Below are positions 37,780 through 50,336 of a DNA stretch of 64,000 nt, one piece after another. Position 1 is the first letter of the stretch; the number at the start of each line of letters is the position of its first letter. This DNA is from Dasyornis broadbenti (Eukaryota; Chordata; Aves; Passeriformes; Dasyornithidae): assembly GCA_013397935.1 (NCBI GenBank), contig VZRN01000247.1, positions 1 to 64,000 on the forward strand, given 5' to 3'. A program made the position numbers and the translations under genes. The notes beneath the pieces were generated by a model that saw only the letters and a list, made by a program, of their open reading frames with translations, did not search any database and had not been told where the DNA came from.

Positions 37780-37850
37780 AGAAGCCTGTGGATAGCTAAG
37801 GCACTCACCAGAAAGTTGAGAACTTTGGATTCTGATTCCTTGTGGAAAAA
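37780..37850 (+). mobile_element. tRNA-derived SINE (MIR-like) remnant, plus strand
   Basis: GTGGATAGCTAAGGCACTCACC, then GAGAACTTTGGATTCTGATTCC, resembles the box A to box B head of amniote MIR-like SINEs. It has the opposite orientation to the remnant at 37580-37665 and lies just before the 55-A tract. Confidence 0.45.
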
Positions 37851-37863
37851 AGTAACTAAACCA

Positions 37864-37918
<55 letters not shown>
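37864..37918 (+). repeat. Uninterrupted 55-base A tract
   Basis: Fifty-five A in a row. It could be the tail of a recent retroposon or an expanded homopolymer. The diverged SINE-like body upstream looks much older than a pure tract this long, so later expansion is likely. Length may also be affected by sequencing. Confidence 0.9.
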
Positions 37919-37923
<5 letters not shown>

Positions 37924-38087
37924 TATCAACACTTCCTTTTTAAAGGGTTTGAAATGTTGTATTTCTCACATTAAAAAAAAAAAGAGGAAAAACTAAAAAC
38001 TAGATTAAAAACTAGATATTGTTAGTGGAAGAAATAACATCATGAACAGTAAAATGTTTTAAGTGAAAAGCTTACAAAGAACAGGTA

Positions 38088-38452
38088 AGGTCATTTGGTT
38101 TGTTCAGCCTGGAGAAGAGAAGCCTGAGGGGTGGCCTTATTCAGGTCTACATAAGCCCTAAGGAGGGCAGCAGAGGGGGAAGTGCTGAAAGCTCCTCTCT
38201 GGTGACCAGCAAAGGACACAAGGAAAGGGGGTAAAGGTGGATCAGTGGATACATCTTCACTGAGAGAGCAGCTGGTCACTGGAATGGGCTCCCCAGGGAA
38301 GAGAACATGGCACCAAGCCTGTCAGAGTTCAGGGAGTGTCTGGATGATGCTCTTAGTCTTGTGGTTTAATTTTAGGTGGTCCTTGACGAACAGGGAGTTG
38401 GACTTGATGATCCTAATGGGTCCCTCCTAACTCAAGATATTCTGTGATCTAT
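38088..38452 (+). mobile_element. CR1 LINE 3' end, plus strand (second subfamily)
   Basis: The segment starts TTTGTTCAGCCTGGAGAAGA and continues with CTTCACTGAGAGAGCAGCTG, GGTCACTGGAATGGGCTCC, GGCACCAAGCCTGTCAGAG, GTCTGGATGATGCTCTTAG and GGGTCCCTCCTAACTCAAGA. It ends GATATTCTGTGATCTAT. This is the 3' end of a CR1 subfamily different from the copy at 35890, since the GGCACCAAGCCTGTCAGAG block is absent there. It is 5'-truncated with no coding capacity. Confidence 0.93.
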
Positions 38453-41012
38453 AGTTTCTTTAAAGTTTTATGTAGTTCAATAGTTCACTACTTCATGCTA
38501 CACAATTATGTCTATTAATTACATTCAACTTATTAATAAGAGCTAAATTATTTTCAGATCCATGTAGCGAGTGAGTCTTTAGTCTTAGCAAATGAACCAC
38601 TAGATAAGATAGAAGGATCAATATTTCAATTCTTCATGATATTGATATGAAAACAATATCAAACCTTTCAGACAAAATTATTCTGTTTTTAGAAGTTTCT
38701 CTTGAGCAGAAAGGCTCTGTAGAGATGGAAGAACAGAGAAATGACTGAGTATGATCTGGAATTAACCATAGGATATCAAGACAACACTGTGTTATCAGAT
38801 AATCTTTCCACATGAAGATTTCCATGGAACAGAATATCAAAACAGATGATAAACTCCAAACAATGCATTAAAAAATTCTGATCTAAGTAATTTTAAATTG
38901 TTTTGGTAGTTTTTTGGGTTTTTTTATTTATTTATTTATTTATTTTGTGGCTGTTAATGATAGATGAGGGGAGGTGGAAGGAAATGCAAGATATGGGGAA
39001 GGCCAAATTGTTATTGCAATGTAAAAACAGCTTTATGTGATACTCAGAAGAAAACAGGACAATGTTTTTTTTCTGAGATCTTATGGAGTATCTAATGGAG
39101 TTATTTTCATTTTATTTTTTTAGAAAAAAACCCAACATGTTGAAATGTTAGAAATAAACAGAAACTCTAACTTGAAAATATTACCATAGATTGCTCTTTT
39201 CAGTTCAAGTCTCAGGACACAATAATCCTCTTTCCATGAACAAGATGCTAGGCAGAAACAATTACAAAAAATATCTAGTTTACAGTCAAAATTCTAAGAG
39301 GACAGTGAAGATTGGATTTGATGACATTACAGTGTGATCCATGAATTAAACTTAAGCCTGGTGTCTTAAGTTATATTCCTGTCACCAGAAGGGTCTATAA
39401 CACAGAGTGCCAGGAGAACAAGATGTTTCCTTCTGTTAGTCCACACAAAAAACCCCTGAACCTATTTGAACTGTGTGCAGTTTCTTTTTGTCTTAGGACA
39501 ACATTCTTCAATAATCAGGAGGGATGAAAGAACTTCTACTAATATGAGAAGCTGTCAGCCGGATGAAGCTTAGAAGAACCCTCTTTATCAAAACCAGACT
39601 TTTAAAGACAATTTCAAGTATGGCTACAATTCTCAAGAGAGTTTCATAAAGGAACTCTCTTATCACAAAGTACCATGACTACATCTGTCTGCTGTTCTGA
39701 AATACAGTCTAGCGGAACCTGACTCTCTTCAATAAAATTGCCATACCATAGCTCATACTTCTTGGGGTTCTACACTACTTTTGCACTGACATGCTCTGGA
39801 TGAGATTTAGTGGTATTTCAACTGATTTTAGTGTTCATGCTTTTACTTTTCAGAAATATACAAGGAACAGACTTGTGTTTAGAAGAGCCTCTGCACAGAT
39901 CTGTAGAAAAGACACCTGAATGTTTCACTACTGTAGCTTGCCTTTTTTATTTTTAACCTGTCACTGTAATGTACAAAAATTCAATACTCGTGATAAATTT
40001 ACTTTAAAATATTTCTATTACTTTCAGGAAGACTAGTAACGATTCGTTTTTCCAGTACGAGATATCCATCAGGTATTTTGTTTGGATAGACACATATATC
40101 AAATAACCATTATATTAAAGAAATAAGCCATCTGTTAGTGGCTGACAACACAACAGAACCATAATCACATAATAAAAAAGACTGCAAAAAATGACAGGTC
40201 TCAACCTGTAATGCAAACACAAGGTACAGACAAAACTGCTGCAGAACAAAACAGACCAACACATTCACTAAAATCACACTCCTTGTTTGAAGAGACTAAT
40301 AGCAAAGCCCTGTCCAAGTGTAGGTCTGTCCCTAAACATCAGCTGGTGGAGGGCTGGAGATCCCCAAACTGCCTCTGGACAGGTATATGAGACAAAGTGG
40401 ACCATTGCTGTGCCTCAGTGATTCCCAGATTCCTGTACACACCAGATAACTTTCTGGTTTTGAAGGACATAATTGTCCATTGATTACAACTAGTCAGAAA
40501 AATATTTACAACATAATTTTATGAAGTTATCTATTTTTGACTCTAAATAATTTTCTTTTTTTTTTCACAAAATGCTCAACAATCTTAAAACTATCAAATG
40601 CTTTTCACAGAAAGTAAGAAAACAATGTGACACCCTGCAAATGCAGTCTTATGAATAACAATGATTCAAACTGTGCCAAAGGAATATTTCCAAGTAAGTA
40701 AGATACCTCCTTCCCTTTCAGCAACAATACCATGATAGATAATGCTTTCCAGGAAGAAACCATAATTAACCAGCTTTACTTCTCAGTAAGGCAATAAAAA
40801 AGGGCTCACAGGGATACCCAAGGAAGTTCAGATGAATTCACTAAAAGGCACAGAATCCCTCGCACATTAAAATGTGTGCATTACCATTCATGCAGGGCTC
40901 CTATCTGAAGCTTTGAAGAAGGACCTTTCAAGACCTAAAGTGCAGGGCATATATTTGTGCCTAACTGAACTTACTGGAAATAAACTCTTCATGATCTCCT
41001 TATATTAAATTT

Positions 41013-41078
41013 AAAAAAAAGAAAAAAAGAAAAAAAGAAACATAGACAGACCACCACATCAAAAAAAAAAAAAAAAAA
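41013..41078 (+). repeat. A-rich low-complexity tracts
   Basis: An (AAAAAAAG)n-like tract (41013-41040) is followed after about 20 bases by a run of 18 A (41061-41078). Confidence 0.8.
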
Positions 41079-43769
41079 GGCAAAACCATACCATCAAACA
41101 AACCAACAACTGAATACAAAGCAATTTCCACATGTTCTGCAGAAAATTCTACTACAACACAGTGCTCATTTCTGGACATTCTGCCCAAGGATAACAAGGA
41201 CTGCCACTCACCAATATGCCAACACACTCGTTTGGTTTGGTGGCATGCTGTGGCTGCACACATGGGTGCATTTGGGTCTCATCTGTCCCACAGCTGGCAA
41301 GCCTTCTGCTTGGCCTCACATTCCACTTGTGCCAAGGTGCACACCAGTCTGCAGAGACAAATTCACAAACACTAAATGTGGAGCCATCAGAGTCCCTGTA
41401 AAATGCCAACAGCACTGCTTTGAAATACCTGCTATTAATGGAGATCATTGAAACACAAGCCTTCATGCAGCTTGTCCAGCTTCTCCCACCCCTGAACAGA
41501 GTTAATTTATAGGAGGCATTCTGTAGTCCCAAAGTATCAGAATTCGTGGAAATGTCCTTTCCATCTCCACAAGATAAGTTACCAGGCATGGACAAGAACA
41601 GATTACTGTAATGCTGCTTGAGTCAAGGTCTGGCTGCAAGCCTGTGTAGTACCAGCTGGCTGCAGGTTGAGATCCTAGCTCCAGGAATGGCTGTGAAGTT
41701 TTACCAGGAAGGCAGGGATCCAGCGGTGCTGTCTGGGAGAAGGTCAGTGCTGGTGGAAGCCAGAGACCTCCTAGAGGGTAGGCTGCCTGATGCTTAGATA
41801 AAACCATCTCCTTTCCTAAAAACCAGCCAAGACTTTTATCAGCTCCCTGCTTCTCACATTGCTCTTTTACAAACCCAAACTCAACTGTTTAGGATTTCTG
41901 CTCCCATGGTCCAAGAAAAATAATTATGAAGATAACATGTTTTGAGTTAGGATTTGCAGAAACCAAAAGAGAGAATGCTGCTCCACATTGAACAATAATC
42001 CAAAGAAAAAATTATAAAAACTACAAAGCAAAGTTAAGTAATTTAAATACTCAAAAATGTTAAGATGTCATTTGTAAGATACCTCCCATATGAGCATGTG
42101 ATACTCTCAAGCAACATTGAGATGTTCAGTGATGTTTATTCACCATCTACAGATTTGATAGAATGTTTACTTACTGCCTATTTAATTAAATACTATGAAA
42201 AAAAATGGCAGTTCTTGGCAGAATGCCTTTTTTTTTGGTGGTAACCTCTCTAATTTTTATCAAGGATAGGAAAATTCTGCAGGTCCAAAGCAAACTTTGT
42301 GGTAAAATTAAACAAAACAAAACACAAAAATAGCCCACAAACCTCAACCCCAATGCCAAATAAGAAGAGAAGGAGCTCACGGCATTCACTGATTAAACCA
42401 CTCTCCTGACTCAGAGTGCGGACTTGACTGCACACTAAGCCCCTGGGCACTCTTTGGCACTTTGCTCTCTCCCTCTTGATCCCTCTTGTGAACAAATGTG
42501 GAGGCCTCATTCTTTAGCCTCTACAGATCTGTACTGCTTTACAGCCAACCTCAAAGTAACTGTGATGAACTGTAGTGCTCTATTTTTGGAAGGTGTTGAT
42601 ACCCAAATCTATTGAATCTGGAAATGCATTCAAATGAAGAAATTTGCATGGGTCAATAACTAATATTGTAATTAAAAAAAAAAAAAAAGCAAAAAAAGCA
42701 TTAGTTTGCTATTATTTAATGGCTATATGTCTGGTTAATACTTTCAAGCTCCCATACATTAACTTCATAATGCTGACTAATGCACCTTTTCTCTTTAATA
42801 AAACCCTAACACACATGAAACCAACACGTTTTGTAGGACCTGGCTAAATGCTTTGAGGTTTCCTACTGATTAGGAAAAAACGCAACTGTCAGGATGCAGC
42901 AACATATTTCACTTTGCTTTTTAAAACTAAAGCAGACACAACAGGAATAATTAAAGCAACTTTCACAAGCAGAACATGGTTTCAAAGTTTGTCTAGCATT
43001 TCCATTGAACTGCTAAATTTGCACTTTCTATCCATGCAAATTCATATCTAGCATGACAAGAAAAAGATAGCATCAGAAGGGACAGAAAAATCTTTTACAA
43101 TACCCCCTCACTTCCAAGCCTGGAGAAGTATCTCCTGTGAAAAAAAAAGAGAAATATTCAATGACTAGTTCTGGATGCTAAAAAATGTAGCCTCCAAACT
43201 CTTTGCAGAAAATACCTGCAATGTTCAAATTAGCGTCCATTTAGATCCTTTTTTGGTTTGTTTTTTTATGTAGCATACTAGGGACAGAATGGAGAGCACA
43301 TCTCACACATAGGTTACAAACAGCCATTACTAGTGACATTTTGTTCCCTCCCAACAGTTCTAGTTTCTAAACATGTGCCTCTGATGAAAGGCTGGCCTCC
43401 AGCAGCAATGCTCCAAGCCATGTTGTTCCTTCACAGCCTTCACTTTATATTCAAGTCACCAACATGACACTTCTTTTGTTAGCTTTAGATTGTCATCTTC
43501 TGTTTTCAGCATTAATCCCTGTAACAAAAATTGTCATTGTGATAGGTGCTGTGGAAATCAGTAAGATTAATAAATAGTTAGTATAATATCTAAATACTCT
43601 CCCGTATCAAGATGAGTATGTTGCTGAATTTGTGCTTTGTGGAACAGCTGACAGTAGAAATAGTTATAATAGATCACTTTGACAACTTTAGATTTACATA
43701 ATGGATTCATCCACTTTGCAGATTTGGTTTGTGCACATTCTCTCAGCATGCAAAACATTCCTATTACCT

Positions 43770-43960
43770 TTAAAATATTTGCTTTGTATGGTATATACTG
43801 CTATATAAAATACATTTTTTGCAGTCTATAGGCTTAAATATGTATTTTTTAAAATATGGATTTGTATGCTTATATGTTATGTGCAAACAAAGTAAATTTA
43901 TGTACCTGCACTAGAGTTAAAGTTGATGCATCTGTTCAGAGATTTTATCACATTTTCCTT
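43770..43960. promoter_or_regulatory. Possible conserved non-coding element
   Basis: This is an AT-rich, non-repetitive block with phased TATA/TAAATATG-type words and no reading frame. The texture resembles vertebrate conserved non-coding DNA, but nothing more specific supports it. Confidence 0.12.
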
Positions 43961-44618
43961 TAATTCACATGGCTTGACTTTTTTTGGTTTTCTTGGTTTT
44001 TTGTGGTTTTTTTTTTTTTTAATTATTATTGTTGTTCCTTTATCCCTTTTTCAGATTTAAAAAACATAATTAGTAGCAAATAAAGACACTACAGAATTGC
44101 GCCTGGAAAGCTTATATCTCTTCCAGTCTGCTCACAACACATCACAAAGGTATTTATTACCAAAAAATAATCAAGGATTACGTCATTCTAGTTCCAGTAC
44201 AATTCCATGGATACAAAGAGCAAAAGCAGCAGAAGAGACTGGAAAGGGCCATGTATTCAATACCAGATAATCCCCTCCAAAAACACAGACATTGGGATGG
44301 AGGCCATGCTTCCTTCCGAGGTCTCCTCATCTGGGAGGAGGTGTGGAGCTGCTCTGCAGCAGCCTGGGCTGGGCTTATTTTGCTCCATGATGAGACTAAC
44401 AGAGACATCTGCCACTGAAATTCTAGGTGTATGTGGTGTGTGACTTTGGAAAGAAGCCTGCACACCTTCCCATCAGGACACACATTTCTGAAGAAACACA
44501 ATTTCAGTAGTATGGGGGTCTTAAAAGAATATTTCTGCTTTGACATCTCCCAAACCCAGCACAGGGGGAGCCTGCCAAGTGCTGTTTTAAGGTGAGGTAC
44601 TCCTAATCCCCAAGCCAG

Positions 44619-44671
44619 TGCTCTTAAATCTTGCAGGATGGGCAGGATGCTCTTAAATCTTGGAGGATGGG
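44619..44671 (+). repeat. 29-bp tandem duplication
   Basis: TGCTCTTAAATCTTGCAGGA at 44619 is repeated at 44648 with one C-to-G change. The period is 29 bp. It lies within the minus-strand 178-codon chance frame. Confidence 0.85.
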
Positions 44672-46204
44672 AACAACAAGCCCACTGAGCAAACTCTCCC
44701 AGGTCCAGATCCATGGAGTTTCAGTGTACAGCTCCAAAACATCTCAGTGAGCCTTTGGACCATCTCTAACATTCTCCCACAAATGTCTAGGTTGATGGGG
44801 TTTTGTCAGATTTACTGTAGTTACAGGACATAGGGAATATAGCCTGCTGTACACTCTGGAAACTTGAGCATCAGTCTTTGACAAAAGAACCTAAATTTCT
44901 AGTCCATGGGAAGTTACAAAAGTGAAATTTACTGTGAACTGGAAATCCTACTTTTTGGGTAGGAATAATATTGTATCATTTATTACACATAAATATCATG
45001 GAAGAATTAATTTCTTTATTTCTACTACTACCTTAAACATCTATTTCTGAAAACACAAATGTATTTTTTACTTGGGAATGATGTAATGTCACTAAATGTT
45101 TTTCCCATCAGTACTTCAAAAAGATGGAAGAATGCTAATATTTGTATTTCCCACGTTACACAAGTTTCACAAGTTACTCAAGGCAAAATAGGCAGGTTGT
45201 CACAAAGAAACCAACTGAAGACAGGCAGTTTTGAAGTCAAATTGTATAGATCGAGACATTTTAACTCTGTCACATTATTAAACATCATTCTGAATTACAA
45301 GCATGAGCTCATGTATGGGCTTTTGCTGTTTTGCATGGATTGAAGAATGTGAATAATTTGCAAATTAACAGAGGTACTTTCAGATAATTAGAGCCTCAGA
45401 CAACCCTTAGTTTAAATGTACTAACACACTTTTTTTTTGCACAGTGGAATATATTGCCATCACTGGACAAAACATAAGCAATCTCTGCCAGCAATAAGTG
45501 TACTTAATGGCTCTAAACAGTTGCTGTAATTTATTGGATTTTATAAAGTGAGTCTGTAAATAAAATCAAATCTGCAATTATCCATTTTGTTGTTCACTAG
45601 TATCTTTTAAAAAAATAGTGTAAAACACAATGAATGTTTATACAAGTTCCCAGATATCATGGCAAATGTTACAGTCCCATTAACACAAATTGTTTTTCCT
45701 TATCCCATGGCTACCTAGGCTTCTGCTGCACCCTCACATGAATACTTACATATAGAAATATATACATACATCGTTAGTCAAGGATTAATGTCAAGTTCAC
45801 ATTTTTCCTACCCAAATATTGGATGTGGTAATACTTTTCAGTATCCAGGCAGCCTCACATTTGAAGTGATCTTGATTTTGCTTGATTCTGCTTGGGTATT
45901 ACTCATGAAATAAATGCTTCATAACTACCCTTTCAGGGTGATTCTATGGGGCTACAAGGCTGTATAAGAGAAAATAACCGTGTACATTTAAAAAAAAAAA
46001 TTAAAAATGTAAATGCACAACAAATTTGGCAGCACATTCTCTGACCTCTCAAAAATCCTAGGGGAATGGCTGTGCTGTTGAATACAAACCACCAGTGACT
46101 CCATTCTTTGTTCATTCTGCAATTTCTTATAATTGTGATGTGCATTTTTCATGCCTAATGTTCTCAGATAATTAAGTAGTCTCCAAACACCTAACTGCGA
46201 GGAC

Positions 46205-46502
46205 CTTTCCCCAATAGGAAGGGGGAATGTTTGGACTGATGGTGTTTTGTCTTCCTGAATCACCATTATGCACGATAGAGATAGAGCCCGGCTTTCCTGG
46301 CGACGGCTGAGCACCTGCCTGCCCATGGGAAGTGGTGAGTGAATTCCTTGTTTTGTTTTGGCTTTACCTAATAAAGTGCCTTTATCTCAAGCCATGAGTT
46401 TTCTAACTTTTACCTTCCCAGTTCTCTCCCCGATCATGCTGGCGGGGGAGTGATGGAATGCCTGTGTGGGGCTTGGCTGCTGGCTGGGATTAAATCACAA
46501 CA
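46205..46502 (+). mobile_element. 5'-truncated ERVL-like LTR
   Basis: The sequence GGAAGGGGGAATGTTTGGAC, then GCCTGCCCATGGGAAGTGG, GAATTCCTTGTTTTG, AATAAAGTGCCTTTATCTC and the end GGGATTAAATCACAACA, matches the 3' half of the LTR at 47534-48087. The 5' half is missing. AATAAA lies at about 46370. The six bases CACCTA are found at the break (46186-46191) and at the 3' border (46500-46505), which may be coincidence or a trace of the target duplication after a deletion of the 5' half. Confidence 0.8.
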
Positions 46503-47528
46503 CCTACAAAGCGTGATTCTTTGAATTGGTGGGAAGAGTAACTACAGCAACTAACAAGACATGAGCCTTCAGAAGGTAAGAGGGCTGGCTGCTCCTCCAC
46601 TGTGTTAAAATTTCAAATCACTTCAAAGAGTAAGAACAAAACAGGAAAAGATGGTGTGGGGAAAATCAAGGCATGAGCTGCAAAGTAATCAAACCACTTA
46701 AGTGAGAAGTAAGTGATGAGGATGTTTTAGGAAAGTGTCGTTTCTGAATCCCATCTTCCATCTAAACCTTACACTTTTATATCCAGATTACTGCTCACAG
46801 CAAGCTGTCTCAGCTCCTGGGCTTTCCCTTTGTCTCTGCTATGATTATTACGACAGATATTTCTTCTAGCTGTTCCTATTCTCTGCTGTGCTGTCTCTTT
46901 AATGCACTCGCTGTTTCTCTTTCTGCCTCTCATTATTTGCTCAGGCTTTCAAGCCCTTTGTGACAGCATTCACAGAACAAAAGGTTGCCATTACATTTAT
47001 CCCTATTTATCCTCCTTTGATGCTGAATTGAGTTTTGTTCTGCTAGCGTGAAGAAAGCTACATTTGTCATCATCATCATCATCTCTATTTTACTTAAATC
47101 ACCTTGAACAGAACTGTAATTTATTTCCTAAATTTATCAAAATCCTTTACAGCCAAAAAATTTTCATCAAACCCTTCCTCTATTATTTCTATAATGAATA
47201 AAATGAGGTAAATGCAGGTATGTTTGTAACCAGAATGCATATAGGCATTTTTCTCTTGTACTTTGAGAGTCTCCTGGAAGGTACAGAGTGGCCAATTAGC
47301 CAGCTGTGTATAGAAGTAAGGAAGAAAAGGAGTTCAAGTAATAAAACTAAATTATCATCATGATTTGTTCCTTTTCTTACTTTTCATAAAAATTCTAAAA
47401 AAAAATTCATAGGTAGGAATCAGTCTCACTTAAAGTAAAATTGCCCTTCAAAAGCAGCAAAAATCTGAAGAGGGATCAGTTTACACATCACTTTTGCAAA
47501 TCTGCCACCTACCAACTCCAGCTTCCTG
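46503..47528. other. Spacer between two ERVL-like LTRs
   Basis: No primer-binding site or retroviral gene remnant is seen after the first LTR. A (CAT)5 run lies at 47068-47082. The two LTRs therefore look like separate insertions rather than the ends of one provirus. Confidence 0.5.
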
Positions 47529-47533
47529 AACCA

Positions 47534-48087
47534 TGTGCTGATTTTGGCTGGGATAGACTTAACTTTCCTCACAGTGGCTGGATGGGGCTGTGGTTTGGAT
47601 TTGTGCTGAACACAGTGATGATGATAATATAGAGATGTTTTTTATTGCTGAGCAGGGCTTGCACACAGCCAAGGTATTTTCTGCTTTTCATAGGGCCATG
47701 CTAGTGAGGAGACTGGGAGATTGTTAGACACAGCTGGGACAGGTGACCCCAATTGACCAAAGGGAGGTTCCATCCCATATGACAACATGCTCAGGATACA
47801 AAATGGATGGAAGAAAGAGGAAGGGGGATATGTTTGGAATGATGTTGTGTGTCTTTCCAAGACCCCATTATGTGTGATCAGCCTTACTGTCCTGGAGATG
47901 TCTGCCCATGGGAAGCAGTGAGTAAATTCCTTGTTTAGCTTTGCTTGTGTGCACAGCTTTTGCTTTCCCTATTAAATTGTCTTTATCTCAACCCACAAGT
48001 TTTCTAGATTCTCTCCCCAGCCCCCAGCAGGGGAGTGAGCTAGTGGCTGTGTGGAATTTGAGTGCTGGCTGGGGTTAAACCACAACA
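47534..48087 (+). mobile_element. Solo LTR of an ERVL-like endogenous retrovirus
   Basis: It starts TGTGCTGATTTTGGCTGGGA and ends GGGGTTAAACCACAACA, matching the start and end of the LTR at 18380. AACCA precedes it (47529-47533), and AACCA is also found at the 3' border if the last A is shared (48087-48091), so a 5-bp duplication with one base lost is likely. ATTAAA, a variant poly(A) signal, lies at about 47972, just before the family's CTTTATCTCAACCC block. No internal retroviral sequence follows. Confidence 0.85.
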
Positions 48088-48394
48088 ACCATCATTGTAT
48101 TTTATGTGATTGGTTGCAAGGTCTCTGCAGATTGGCGCTAAATAAGAAACACTTGTTGCAAAGATACCGCAAATGCAACAGAACTATATTGTTCCTGACT
48201 TTCCATGTGTTTGAATCAGTGACAAGAAACTGAAATCTACTCCAGCATTGATTTCTCATGAAATCAGAAAGCCACTGCATCTCAGAATGCTCTATTCTAA
48301 TCAAAGCCATCTGTACTATACCCTCCTCATAGTACGCACATTCAGATGTTACAAAATGGTTAGTTATGACTTGACATGACTCTGGTACAATAAA
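48088..48394. other. Non-coding spacer
   Basis: Nothing is recognised between the LTR and the MIR remnant. Confidence 0.5.
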
Positions 48395-48500
48395 TATTGT
48401 TTACCCCATTTTATAGAAAAGTATAGTGAGACCAAGTTAAATCAGTTGTCTAAAATTGTCACTGGTAAGAATCCCAGACTCTACATGGCTTATTGCATTG
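48395..48500 (-). mobile_element. MIR SINE remnant, minus strand
   Basis: TTTACCCCATTTTATAGAAA, AGTGAGACCAAGTTAAATCA, GTTGTCTAAAATTGTCACTG and GTAAGAATCCCAGACTC follow in order the reverse complement of the MIR core (CCCATTTTACAGATGAGGAA, AGTTAAGTGACTTGCCCAAG, GTCACACAGCTAGTAAG). It is old and diverged. Confidence 0.65.
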
Positions 48501-50336
48501 ACTGTCACACACACACAAGGTGACGATGTAGGTGCTACCCTACTCACAGGGAAGCTATGCAAAGGCAACACTAAAACAGAATTCTGTTGCTAAAATGAAA
48601 AGAGGGAAGACTCTATTCCCAGTAGCAGCTCTCATACTGGGACTGGAATAACTTTCCAAATGAACTACCAAATCCAACTGAACCACCTGGGGTTCAGAAG
48701 CAAACCCTCAAAAGCTATCATGAGAAGTTCACAGAGAAGAGAAACTACATGTGCATTGAACTGCAAGTGACAGAAGTGCCACAACACAGTTAGACTGTGC
48801 CTTTGTTCAGCCTCTCCATGAACACAGACAGCAGAAGGTGAAGAAAATGTTATGTTAAGCTGGTCACCATTGCTTCCATTCTGAGAAAACTAAATATATC
48901 ACTGTAGAAAAAGGGTTTCTTTCTAATAGAAAGGATACCTACCAGCTACTCAAAGTTTACATTCAGAGACAGTCTCACCAAATAATTCTCTGTGCTCTAT
49001 GTCCCTTTTCTTGGCAGTGAAAAATGAGAGCCCAGCACATGCTGTTTGCCATCATTAAGCAGCTTTTCAGAAACACGTTTCAGGCTTGGATATATCAAAA
49101 AAAATGATGCTAATAGCACAGGATCAATGACTTCCTTGTGACTCAGGGTAGAGGTCAAATCTATACGCTCTTTGACCTCTCTACAAATTTTGACACAGCC
49201 ACTGATTGCTGATGATCTGCTAACAGACTCCACCAGCATAGCAATGTATGGCTCCTATCCCTTCAGGTCTGCTTGTCAAACAGGACCTTAAAGAGAGATC
49301 ATAGGTGCTATTTTCTCACACAGACAGATACATACCAAGTTTAAAGATAATGCAAGCACTCTCCCTCAATTTCAGTTGCTACAAGTGTTCTCCTGAAGAA
49401 ACAGTCCTTACACTGCTTACTGCACCCCTCTCCTCTAAAGAGAAATATATTTTAATAACAAAAATGAAGTATATCTGAAGGACATTAAGCTCAGAGAAAA
49501 ATTTAGCCTGAGACCTGCATTTGGCTCTCATTAAGAATAAAAGAAAAGATTTCTCTATCATTGCAGAGATGTGTTTTCAAACTTGGCCAGTCACAGCCAG
49601 CTGGATGGACATTGGAGCAAGGATTCAGTGCACTCACAATATGTCAGGAGGCATATCTTAGAAATTACAGAGGTGTAGTAAACTTTCTCTGCCAAAGAAC
49701 TGACAAGAAGCTTGAGGAACACGTTCAATCCTTCAATAGCACTAAACATGTGGCATCGAAGCTTTTTCTCGTGCTTTAATCAGAGGAGAAAAACCATAGT
49801 GTGGTTAACTGGGTTTGGTTGTACTTTATCAGATTTCCTTCTTTAGCATTCTACAATGCGCTTCTATAAATCTTTGGCATATAAATTGAAAATCCAATCT
49901 CAGAGCAAATCAACAACCTTATTCAACACACAAAGAAACTGTTCATAAAATGGAACATCATCCTTTTCTCAGCTACTACTATATCCTACAGAAAATCTTC
50001 AAAATTCTGCTAAACTTCATTCTTCTCTAAAACTGGAAGCAAGCCTTGTTTCACACTATAAAGATCAACACATAATAAACTAGAAGAATTTGAAATGGCC
50101 ATGCTTGTTTTATGAATGTGCTAAAGTCAATGTATTATCTCATGCCAATGAAGAAGTGCAATGACAACAAAGAATCTTTTCCTCACATTTAATTGTTACT
50201 TTGGCACCAAACTGGCAGTATTCATGTGTTTTAGTCTATAGATATTAACTTCTGTGGGTATATGAGTCTTTTGTTGCATCATGTTGCCTCAAAGTATTAG
50301 GCAATAGCCACAAAGTGTATGAAAGATTATTCATAG
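48501..50336. other. Non-coding stretch without recognised features
   Basis: No gene or transposon is seen; frames are under 85 codons. Confidence 0.5.

Larger units (their letters stand above)
38453..46204. other. Long AT-rich non-coding stretch
   Basis: No gene is recognised. Low-complexity parts are a TTTA repeat near 38922-38945, A-rich tracts at 41013-41078, an A run near 42674-42688 and GTTTT-rich DNA at 43980-44036. A minus-strand frame of 178 codons (44178-44714) and one of 147 codons (41152-41595) show no domain, splice context or conserved motif that I can recognise. Confidence 0.5.

Noticed and set aside
37864..37918. A55 tract as the tail of a processed pseudogene
   Set aside because: Upstream sequence shows no gene-like frame and only an old SINE-like remnant; no target duplication was found.
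41152..41595. 147-codon minus-strand frame, cysteine-rich
   Set aside because: No recognisable domain or exon borders; the frame overlaps open frames on the other strand, as expected by chance.
44178..44714. 178-codon minus-strand frame
   Set aside because: It contains a 29-bp tandem duplication that would not keep a frame, and no domain is recognisable.
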